From the NCBI GenBank assembly GCA_905250075.1, contig CAJNOP010000017.1:905017-969016 (forward strand): 64,000 nt of DNA, given 5' to 3'. Source of the stretch: Rotaria sp. Silwood1. Taxonomy: Eukaryota > Rotifera > Eurotatoria > Philodinida > Philodinidae. Positions within the stretch are counted from its first letter, which is position 1, and the number at the start of each line of letters is the position of its first letter. Below are positions 39,001 through 49,426 of this stretch, piece after piece. Below the pieces are notes generated by a model, which was given only the letters and a program-made list of their open reading frames with translations, searched no databases and was not told the DNA's origin. Made by a program: the position numbers and the translations under genes.

Positions 39001-42000
39001 TATTTGATGAGATTTCATATTCAAAAGGTTCTTCAGTAATTCGTATGTTACATGATTATATTGGTGATGATGCTTTTCGAAAAGGTCTTCATAATTATTT
39101 AAAAGAATATAGTTATAAAAATACAATTACCACAAATCTTTGGTCACATTTGTCTAAAGCATCGAATAAACCAGTTAATGAAGTTATGTCATCATGGACA
39201 TTTCAGATGGTATGTTGAAGTTTTGATTTATTAGATCTATTTGTATTTGAATTTGAAAAGTCATTTTTCGTCAGAAGGATCGAAACTAAGATAAATGCCT
39301 GAAAAGATAGCCCGTGATCTGATCTTTCATAAATGACAAAGACTCTTACTCAGCACCTCAATTTTTTTCAAAAATTTTTGAAGGTTTATGTCCTTTTCTG
39401 TTCTAAAAATAGGCTGTTTTCAGACAAAATAGAAAATCTTTTTCGTTTCTAATATCTTGATTGTGCAGTCCAAATTTCTCTGTTAATATGCATTCAATAT
39501 GTCTAATTTTTTCGTTAAAAGAGAAGGTCACGACGTAGTGCAGTACTGAGCCTTTTTTTGGATTATGCTTTGGTTGTACTATATATACAAATTTTTATAA
39601 AATTACAGCGGCATTTTTTTAGAGAGTTTTTTGACTGATTGAACTTTCGATTTCTTTTTCTTCTGTTAATACTGACATGCTGTTTCAAGAAAAAAGATAT
39701 AATAAATATATAGAATGAACTTGGACAGAGAAATTTGGTATGCTCAAGGAGTTATTTTTGACCCTTGTTTGACCAATATCCCCTCAAATCTGGTGATATC
39801 GAACTAAAAATTTTACCATAGCTTTTCTACTATAGTTCAAACATATCCTGAAGATTTCACGTCCTTGGCATGTTTCTACGCTAAGATCGATTTTTGAGGG
39901 GGCTTAAAAAATAAACTAAATGTGGTATTCAGTATATGATGTTGTTCGATGAAGTCTGAAGAATTGTTGAACTTAAGTATTTTCTTTCTTGAGATTGGCT
40001 TTCTATGATAATGATATTGATCCTCATTTCGCATACCTGCTTGTATAGTTCAAGCACTGATTAATAATAGAAAACAGTTCTTTATCAATCTTTGTCTTGA
40101 TTACATTCTAGTTCCAATGGCAATTTTAATGAATTTTCGCTTAATAGGATTATAAGTACAATAATCCTTACCTACCGAACTGTAATTTCGCAAATTTGAA
40201 TGATTGCATGATTAACAGCTGTCTACGTTTTCATAACATAAAATTTAAACACTAATGATAACACGTTTTCAAGTTTAATTCATCGATCAAGATTAGATCT
40301 TACCTGTCAATAGGATTTGATGAGACTAGTAAAAATCTAAAAGGACTTATCTTCATGCTCTAATCACATATAGAATTGTGATCACTTTACTACATCTTCC
40401 ATTTTTGATTTCGATGTTTATAAAAGATCATCTTCTAAACTATTAACCTAAGATTTTGTCTAAAGATAGATCTCGAGGTCATGAGAATGCTCGGAAAATA
40501 TCAGCTTAAAGGAAAGTTTTCTTCAGATCTCGAATGTATGAGTAAAGTCGATTCTGAGTGTCTTCCTATGAAAGAGGAACATTATTTATATAGACATTAT
40601 CTTGCTAAGAAAAAAATTTCTTTAAACTGAAATTCTCAAAAACATCGTCATGACTTCGAGCTCTATCTATAAACCAAATTTTAGATTACTAGTTCACAAG
40701 ACGATCTTTCACAAATGTCATAGTCCTAAGAAGAAAAAATTCAATAAAGTGGTCATGATTTTTGATGAATGAGACTCAGACACGAATTCTTATACCATTC
40801 CATTAGTTCCATTAAGTCCCTTTCACTAGCAAAATCTAAATTTGAGCAATGTATTTCACTTGCAAATATTTGATCATAAATGATGTTCAAGAATTCCATC
40901 AATTTGTACAAATAGATACCATAATTTGTTTATTCTATTATCTAGGGTTATCCACTGGTAACTGTAATCGAAGAACAACAACCAAATCAAACACGTACAA
41001 TCAAATTAAATCAACAACGTTTCATTGCTGATGGTAGTTCTGATGATGAAAATCTTCAATGGAAAATTCCCATAACTATATTTACAAAATCAAACCCAAA
41101 AGTAATTGCAAAGCAAATATTAATGGATCAATCTGAAATAACAGTAACATTAGATAATATATCTGAAAATGATTGGATTAAATTAAATTATAATTCTATT
41201 GGTCTTTATCGTGTTAAATATGAATCAAAAACATTAGCACATTTAAGTGAACCAATAGCTAATAAAACACTTAGTCCACAAGATCGTCTTATGATTCAAG
41301 ATGATGTTGCTGCTTTATGTAATGCTGGTCATCAATCATTTGTTGATTATCTTAAATTATTATTATCATATAAAGATGAAGATAATTTTACTGTTTGGAA
41401 ATCAATTGGTAAAATAATACAAAAAAAAAAAAAAAATGAAAAACAAAACAAGATTAATTCTTTTTCTTCTTATTCTTTTTTAGCATCAACAATGGGTGAT
41501 TTATCATCGTTAATTGAATATACTGATTATTACGATCAATTTAAAAAATATCGTTTAAATCTTTTTTCATCAATACAAGGAAAACTTGGTTGGGATGCAA
41601 AAGAACATGAAAATCCACTTGTTGCTATGTTACGTCCAATGATTTTAAGTATTATGGGTAAATCAGGTGATCAAGCAATAATAGATGAAGCTAAAAAACG
41701 TTTTCAATCTCATATTAATGGAAATTTAATTGATCCAAATATTCGTGCAGCTGTTTATGTTATTGTTGCACGTTATGGAGATGAACATACTCAAGAAGAA
41801 CTACAAAAACTATATCAAGCAGCTGAAATGACTGAAGAAAAAGTTCGATTACTTCGTTCAATGGGTCAATCAATTAATCCCCATATAATTGAAAACATTT
41901 TACAATTTATATTTGAAAGTGTATGATTAATGTTTGAAATTTTTTTTTTCTAGATTATTAATATCTCGTTTCTATACAGGATAATCTTCGATAGATTATT

Positions 42001-43145
42001 GTGAAACACAATATAAAAGAAGTATTAAAGTACAGGAGTAAAAAGTTAGGATCCAACCTTCTCCCTCTGCAGAACGTGACAGACACGAGTCAGAGACTAT
42101 CACAAACCATGACAGAGGATAGTCAGCGACCATCACATACTGTGACAGACACGAACTAGAGGCGCTTGTACACCGTGATATATGCTAATCAGGGACTCTG
42201 ATAGACGTTTGATATCACTCTTTGGCTGCCTGCGTCACAGATATAGTCCTACAGGTCTAGCAATTTTCGTCTCCTAAATCCTGTCCATTCTATTCGAAGA
42301 ATTTTTGAACAGCTTCAAATATTGATTGTTCCATTCTAAATCTTTTCGAAGTATCCTATAAAACTTCGATTATCCCATTGGCCGAAAGAACATGTAGATC
42401 TACTGAAATCCTGTGAGACAAATTTTTTTTGTCGAGTATCGAATCTCGTTTGTATCGTTCCGTTTAATGTTCAAAATTTCATGATCCCGAACATCTCAAA
42501 GGACGAGACAAACGCAATTTTTTTGGGACTCGGAACTGGCTTGCAAGATTCTAGTCACAAATCGTACATCAATAACGTCTCGTTATAATATATCAACTAT
42601 TTGCTTGTTGCATTTCTAGAGAACGAAGAAGAAGAATGGTGAAAAGATATGTTCTGAAATAGACAGAAAAAAACATTACATTGTGTTTCACACGTTGATC
42701 TCGCAGGAATTATGTTAACAGCTTTTTATATCATTTTTATTTTATATAGGATGAAGTCCGAATGCAAGATTCAGCTTCAGGTCTAGTTGGTTGTACATCA
42801 AGTCGTATTGGTCGAGATATAGTCTGGAAATTTTTACAAAAGAATTGGATGAAACTTGTTGAACGTTTTGGAGAAAAGAGTTGCTTTCTTATATCTTTCG
42901 TTGAAGTAAGTTTAAAATTTGTTTTCTAATGATTTATTTTAATTAATAACTTATTTTGTTTTTAGTATTGTTTATCGGATTTTGCTGATGAAAAAACAGC
43001 AAGTGAAATTAAATCATTTTTTGATTCGGTTCATACACCAATTGTAACTCGAGCAGTAAAACAAGCTCTTGAAACAATTCATATGCGTGTTAAAGTACTT
43101 CAACGTGATTCAAAAGCAATAGAAAAATATTTAACAGAAAAATAA
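36006..43145 (+). CDS. NPEPPS: Puromycin-sensitive aminopeptidase (M1 metallopeptidase)
   Basis: Cytosolic zinc aminopeptidase that trims peptides downstream of the proteasome. Exons: 36006-36137, 36206-36287, 36354-36427, 36492-36620, 36673-36780, 38065-38363, 38429-38447, 38504-38626, 38689-38713, 38767-38922, 38977-39209, 40946-41408, 41484-41920, 42750-42905, 42966-43145; the frame closes, giving 871 aa, close to the roughly 875-aa form of human PSA. It opens with [13 protein letters not shown]. The exopeptidase motif GAMENWG lies at 275-281; the zinc motif HELAH at 311-315 with the third ligand E334 in WLNEGF, the correct 18-residue spacing. The C-terminal half (about 390-871) is the ERAP1-C-like helical domain. 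No signal peptide or TM segment, as expected for PSA rather than ANPEP. The exon at 38429 is only 19 bp and that at 38689 only 25 bp. AATAAA signals lie at 43253 and 43284. Confidence 0.95.
36781..38064 (+). other. NPEPPS intron 5, repeat-bearing
   Basis: 1.28-kb intron. Segments at about 37060-37125 and 37190-37300 have recognisable relatives in the WDR44 introns (about 57480-57540 and 50743-50870), so part of this intron is a dispersed repeat. The remainder is AT-rich without a gene. Confidence 0.55.
39210..40945 (+). other. NPEPPS intron 11, repeat-bearing
   Basis: 1.74-kb intron. About 39257-39906 is a diverged copy of the TTAA-flanked element at 54850-55587. The following kilobase is AT-rich with no recognised feature. 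Confidence 0.6.
39257..39906. mobile_element. Diverged copy of the TTAA-flanked repeat
   Basis: It shares a colinear series of phrases with 54850-55587: TTTTCGTCAGAA, then AGATAGCCCGTGATCTG, then CTC(A/G)GCACCTC, and at the far end CTAAGATCGATTTTTGAGG. The left terminal GGCCACTCCCC is not visible. The right end reads GGGGGCTTAA, so one terminus is eroded. Non-autonomous; no transposase frame. Confidence 0.75.
42000..42691. mobile_element. Short-TIR element in NPEPPS intron 13
   Basis: GTGAAACACAATATAA near 42000 is matched in reverse complement near 42676-42691 (GTGAAACACAATGTAA on the opposite strand). This gives a terminal repeat of about 16 bp around 690 bp of somewhat less AT-rich sequence. 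No transposase frame. The target duplication could not be settled. Confidence 0.55.
42077..42207. repeat. 33-bp tandem repeat, about four copies
   Basis: Units begin at 42077, 42110, 42143 and 42176, each opening with TGACAGA or TGATATA. The first three are 33 bp long and the last 32. Copies are diverged but share TGACAGA(C/G)..., a central AGTCAG-like core and a CATCACA-like end. It lies inside the short-TIR element. Confidence 0.65.
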
Positions 43146-44025
43146 TTGAAACATTTTAAAAACAGATGATAAAGTGTGCTTCAATTAGCTAATTTTCCTG
43201 ACATTCCTATTTTGTTTTCCTTATGTCAAGTTTAAGTTTACGTTTAACAAACAATAAAGTATAGAAAACTCTGTTTGGTAACTAATAAAGAATGTTTTTA
43301 ATATCATAATTTTTCTTTATCGAATACAGAATGTCACAGAAGTTCATTGGACACACGTCAACGTAAATATCTCTTCAATAATTCAAGAAATTTATTTATT
43401 TGTTTTTATATGACAATATGTTCTTGGAAGTTTTATTTTCTTCTAATTGAGTTTACAATAAATGTTCAAAATAGTAATTATCAACTGTTGCTGTGATCTT
43501 CCTTTTTAGAATTATAAATATTGTAACCAACAAACAAAAGCAAAATTCAGTAAAAAAAACCGCTAAAAACCAGTCAGAAGAAGCACTCTTTTGTTTCTAT
43601 GAAGTTGACACTGTCAAAAGCTTCCCGGATTTGTAAATTACCGTTTTTAGTTGTTTTTAGAAAGCTTGCTCCAGTAGTTCATCTATAAAATTTTGATATT
43701 GAATGCATTCGATGGAGACTTTCATCGCTTAGGCAAACTACTGTTTGAATTTCAGTTAGATGCTTAGTATTATTGGAAGAAATCAAAAGCACACTTTTCT
43801 ACAAACTCCGTTTCAATTGTAAATTTTATATAGGAGAAAGTAAAAAAACGCACTGCATCTTAAAGTATACGAGCTAGTTCGCCTGCAAATTGCACGACTA
43901 CTTTGTCTTTATTCCTAACTCTTGCTTTGTAACAATTGACTTTTGAACTCGCATCAGATGTCTTGTACATTTGTAGTAATATGTTGTGGAGTGCTCTAAA
44001 TTTTTTCGGAAAAATTGTGAGAATT

Positions 44026-44130
44026 GTTCTAGAAGATTCGAGAAAGTTCTAGAATATTCCAGAAAATTCTACAATATACCATATAGTTCTAGAATGTTCT
44101 CGAAGATGCTAGATGGTTCTAGAATCATCC
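44026..44130. repeat. 10-bp tandem array matching heat-shock elements
   Basis: From 44026 the sequence falls into consecutive pentamers alternating nTTCn and nGAAn, for example GTTCT AGAAG ATTCG AGAAA. Nine consecutive units fit perfectly (44026-44070). After a decayed stretch (44071-44085) the same register resumes through 44130. The 10-bp consensus is AGAANNTTCT. Alternating nGAAn units are the recognition site of heat-shock factor trimers. Whether this array is bound, or is only a minisatellite, cannot be read from sequence. Confidence 0.7.
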
Positions 44131-47100
44131 TTATCACTTTAAATATTACTCAGTAACTTTTGACTCTGTAACAGACACACAGAGATTTTCTCGGAAGTGT
44201 AACTGTCAAAAAATAAACTTTATGAAAGTTGAAAAGTAAAATTCTGAAAGAAAGGCTGCTTTGAAAGATGTTTCATCAAGATGCTATTTTTTTCACGATC
44301 AATATCGATTTTTACGGCGTGTAGCTGGAGAGAAGATACATAAAACATCTTAATTGCAGGTTATTGTAATAGAAGAAATTCTCATTTTTACCGAAATCAC
44401 TCAATTATATGGCATTTAACAACAATACGAAAGCAGAAGAAAAATTTGTATGAAGTATTATACTTTAATGGTTCTTTGGTGCACCAAAGAAAAAAGCCAA
44501 CAAATAATAGAATTGCAAAGTCGTATAAGCAACTTGTATAATCAATATAACAATTATCTCATTGCGACATCTGATCTCCTCAACGGTTTATCTATTATTG
44601 TAACAAATGAAAATCCATCATTTGACGACGCTTAATAAGTTAAAAGTTTTCGCTTAGTTAAAAAGAGCATTATGTGAACAAAAAAAGTCAAATTGAACAG
44701 TAAATTGATCAAAACAATTCGTCATTGACAATCATCAAACCAACAATGACACGAAAGTTTTCGATTGTAGGGAACAGTTTAAGTTGTATTTATGGAAACG
44801 AGATCCAGCAAGAATATGTTCTATACCATCAATGTGAAGATCTACTTGTTTATAAATCATCATCTGATACTATATAATACACTATCTAAGTCTGACTATC
44901 GATCATTCCAAACAATTAATGATATTAGTTTTAAAAATTTTGCACAAAAATTCAAAATCCTAAGCAATACTTGCTTATAGGGGGATGTGAGTCCACGTTT
45001 TTGCGTATTAGAGCTGAATCTGCACCTCCTCAATGTCACAGTTAATCGAAGTATATATTGATTTGAAAATATGTAAAATAATGATCCTATCAATATCTTC
45101 TTTACTTTAATATAGTGAAGAAAAGCATCTCAATATTGATAAATAAGAGAACGAAAGAGATACAAAAACATAGAACAAAAAGAAAAGAAAACGATGTTCG
45201 GTTCCAACTTTCCTTAGACAAAATAATCTTGATCTTAGTTTATTCTATCGGTTATGTTTGTAGATAGTTCTATATAAATATTAATTGTGAACTAATGTAT
45301 GTTTATTGAAATAGACACAAAGCAGCTAAGAAAGAAAATTTGTTTAGCTCACAATGTAACTTATAGAAAAAGAAGAACAGTTTTTTGTCTGATTCAATTT
45401 TATGCTTTTAACGTTATTCATTGTTTCAGACCAATAAACCATAGGACCCTGCGTCTTTCGCACTTACTCGCTATACGTCATGTATTTAAAAATAAACGAA
45501 TTCTGATACAAAGAAGCACAAGAAGAAGGAACTTAGACCTTGATTTTCACATTATATTCAACTATAAACTCATTGAAATGAACAGCAACTTCGTCAAAAA
45601 AACACGATTGAATTCCCTCGATCATTACTGCCCTCTACATCATTAATATCAAAGTTTTACACTTTTAAACGCGACCTTGTAGATTACTTTCATCAAGTTT
45701 TCTTTTTTCATTCAAATTAAACCTTCTATGGATTCGATGAAACATTATTATTCATGAATATTAGCGAGATGTTGTTACATATGAAAACACTTGATTTTGA
45801 CACATTTTGCCAAACATTGCCAGGTTCATTTACTTTTTCTATTGTAAACTTTTCAAGGTTTTTCGAAACATTATTACTTTACATTGGTACGAGCTTCATA
45901 GAAGTTTTGTAAGTAAACTTAATGTAATTTTGATTTTAATCATTTCTTTTTTAAAACTATATGAACAATTATGATTATATGATCACATATACTCTGAATT
46001 TAATCATTAACAAAATTACTTTTATTCTAGCGTTTATAAGAGAATAAACATTTATCAAAAAAAATTTAAAAATCGCTTGAATTGTTTAAGATATATATTT
46101 TAAATTTACTCTTTCGATGGACATTCGACACACTCTATATATGCCTCTCTGACGACTAATTACTTAGAAGATAGAGTAGTAGCTGAGAACGTTCCTTCAT
46201 TACGTTATACTTTAACCATTATTTTACAATATGTTTTCATGTCATCAATGCATCAAATGCAACCAATCTTAGACAGAAAAAGAACAACATAATGTTGTCA
46301 AGGATTCGTTGGTAAACAATGTGTAACAGTACATTTAAAAAAAAATTGTTTAATAAATAAAATTAAACTTTTGTTTTCCTTTTTTTTCTTTTGTGTTATA
46401 ATTTTTGTCGTCACTACCATGAAAAATAATATATTCTGCTCTGCATACATACAAAAGCTGTCAGCTGCTGCATGCAACATATTGTGTTCTGATTATATTG
46501 AGGTTAATCGATTATTCATGTTGACATCAGGACAAAAGCAAATGGGCATAATTATCATCACAGATCCCAAGCTTACTATAAGCAAAAAACATAAACAGCT
46601 TTCTTGATTAATATAAAAATTGATGTCATTTATTTGGTCGATTAAATTTTAAGTAAATTATGCAACAGTATATCGATCGTACAATTTATTACAGTCTAAT
46701 TGATTAGTTGTGTAAAAAGAAAACATAGCAGAAATAATCATACGTTATTCGGAATGTCTCAAGATAGAACTAATTTTAAATTATAAAGCGAAAAGTTAGT
46801 TTTATATATCTATATATGAGGCTAATAGTAGTAAAACATTAAATGTAAGAACTCAATACCTCTTATAGTAATTCTTCATTTTGCTAAAGGTCACTAATTG
46901 GAGTTTCGTGGAGCGCCTTCTCTCTAGCTTAACAGACCTTAGCAATTGAGGTCAACAAGTATTAGGCTTCTTTCACATAGTCCATTAGCAACGCAAAAAA
47001 GACGCTGAATGCTATTAACAGCAAGACTTCGATTGTTCTGAAACATCTAATTGATTTGATTACGCTTGTGAATGTTGTAAATGGTGCAACTTGTGATATT

Positions 47101-48198
47101 TGAGTAAATAAAAATTTCTATTCAAGATGCCACGAATGATGAGTAGTGATGCATTGATTTGCAACAGTCCTTATATGATCAACATCCACAGCCTGAATTA
47201 ATCAAGTTATAAATTTGGAAAATAATTAACATCAGTTTTTTTGGGCTTATCAAAATATATATAGTAGCGTGTTGAGATCTGCTGTAGATATAATTGGTAT
47301 ATACAACAAGCTTATTTGTCAGTTCAATCAATGATCAGAATAATAATAATGTTAATTTAAGAAAAACGCAATACGAAAAAAATAACGAGCAAATAGCAAC
47401 AAGTCAAACAAAAGAATAGAGCGTCATTAAAGAAAAGAAAAAAAATTTGTCCGAAGTGTAGATATAAATAAGACAGATTGTTTGCTTCCCTGACGATCAA
47501 TTATCCTTGGTATACAACTATAGTCTACAAGAGATTTTTCACTTAATATGTCTTGTATTAGTATAATGAAGCTAAAGCACACATATGAATTCTATATTTT
47601 AGTCCCATAGGGTTTGTAACGGCAAGTTTGTTTTCTTTTTTCTTTTTACTGAAACTATTATGATAAGAAAATATTTATTATTTCATTTGTTCTTCAACTT
47701 TCTAACTTATTGCATGACAAGGATTGAAAGCTATTCTGTAATAAATTTTAAATAACTCATCGATAACGTATATTTAAAAATGTATTCGAAAATGTCACTA
47801 TTCAACTACCCTTTTTTTATTTAATTTCAAACAAATTCTTTTTTTTTTTCTGTGCATGTAACAACATATAAATGTGATGTTTTCACTGAAATGATCATCG
47901 TTCTTTTTTCTTGATAGATTGATAGTTAGAAGTCAAAAGAAAATATTAATAAAGTCCAATGTCAAAACTAAACGTTTAATGTTTCTGTTTAGATAATGAG
48001 TACTAAAATTCTTTGATAATGTTTTTTTTTTCAATTCTTTTCCGGTGGTTTAAGCAATGGAAAGAATTCAACTGGTGACTCGAGTAGAAAAAAATTCTTT
48101 TCAACAAAAATATAAAGAAATGCAAAATATTATTAGACTTCCATAATTTTGTATAGCTTACATATAATAATAGAGCGAACAATGTCCTACACACTTAG

Positions 48199-48385
48199 AC
48201 GTCTCCGAGTTTTATACAACATTTTTTCGGCTGAGATACAACAACTTAATTGAAAGTCCAAAAATTATTTTTCTATAGAAAATCGCTTCGTTAAAAAGAA
48301 AAAATATAGAACTTTAAGTAATATATGTGTATCTCGACTAAAAAATATCATAGAGAACTCAGAGACGTCTCGTTTTATAGAGAAT
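48199..48385. repeat. Small inverted repeat
   Basis: A block near 48199-48265 beginning AGACGTCTCCGAGTT returns in reverse complement at about 48310-48375 (GAGACGTCTCTGAGTT on the opposite strand), including a shared GAGATACA. The loop is short. It could be a MITE remnant or a transcribed hairpin. Confidence 0.5.
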
Positions 48386-49426
48386 TCTTCGCTCTATCAG
48401 TCCATGTAAGCGAAAAAAATTTTTATTTGTGTTATAGGTGTTGACAAACACGAGTTCGGATTTCCTGCAGATTCTATCCTTTAGAATCTGATAATATTTT
48501 TTTTTAATTTCCTTGTTCTCTTGTTGAATAGAACTTTTTCTTCTCAAATCACTAGTGGAATTCTTTTCTGACACTTAAGTCAGTGAGAAAAAAATGAAAA
48601 TAAACCTTATTGAATAATGTTTGTATGCCCTATAGGTAGATTAATTAAAAAACATCAATTATTAGGTTTATTACTTGTCAAGCACTTCTGTTTTGTGATA
48701 AATAGTAGAAATATGATTGAACTTTTAAAACATATCGACAAACAATCGTCCTTTTTTTTCATATGCAAATACTTTGAGACTATTAATCACCAATGAGTGT
48801 GGGCATTCGAACAGAAGACATTATCCCAATCTAAATAATGAATGGAGATATGCAATGTAGGATCCCAGTTTTATACACAATATGTCATTGACCTAGAGTC
48901 AATCTTTTCTAATCCGTGAAGACAAAACGTTGATCAAACTAGAGTAAGGTTTTGTTTTTGATCATACATTTTCAGTGAAACGTTCGAATCATAGTTTATT
49001 TTTTTGGATATTGAATATTAAAACATGTTTTTTTTTAATCATTTATCATAAGTATAGTTTATCGAATGAAAAATTCTAGACAATTGAATATTTAGAATTG
49101 TCTTTATCAAACATTACTGACATCTATTAATCACCTTATTCATTCTAGTTATCCAATCGTAATTGAGTCTTTTCTTTACTCAATTTTACTCTTTTGTGCT
49201 GTCATCACTGCAATCATATTATTGAGTATACCTCAATGTTATGATTTCAATTAAGTATTCGGTGTTTTTCATATTTCTAAAAAAAAAAGTGCGATTTAGT
49301 TCGTTCTGTATCATATTCAAACGGTCCACATGGCAATAATATTTTCGTTTATTTGACTTTTTCGCACTGCCTTTTATTAACCGTAATGAATGTATAAAAT
49401 TTATGATCTTTAGATGCATGGTACCC

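Larger units (their letters stand above)
41921..42749 (+). other. NPEPPS intron 13 occupied by a repeat element
   Basis: The 829-bp intron is mostly filled by an inverted-terminal-repeat element (about 42000-42691) that includes a 33-bp tandem repeat. Short T-rich splice-site flanks remain at either side. Confidence 0.6.
43146..49426. other. Intergenic region between NPEPPS and WDR44
   Basis: 6.3 kb with no supported gene. It contains NPEPPS polyadenylation signals (43253, 43284), the pentamer array at 44026-44130, unrecognised small frames at 44450-44635 and 45299-45646, and a small inverted repeat at about 48199-48385. The remainder is AT-rich spacer. Confidence 0.45.

Noticed and set aside
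41410-41483. Continuous frame through a Lys-rich stretch in the NPEPPS exon
   Set aside because: A 75-bp intron (41409-41483) with GTAAAA and TTTTTTAG borders restores family alignment; the open frame across it is accidental.
44450-44635. 61-codon frame with a coiled-coil-like stretch (QQIIELQSRISNLYNQY)
   Set aside because: Looks more protein-like than most, but is isolated, with no recognised family and no adjoining exon; could be a gene relic.
45299-45646. 115-codon plus-strand frame
   Set aside because: Arg/Phe/His-rich, without a domain, splice partners or typical codon pattern of the neighbouring genes; probably chance.
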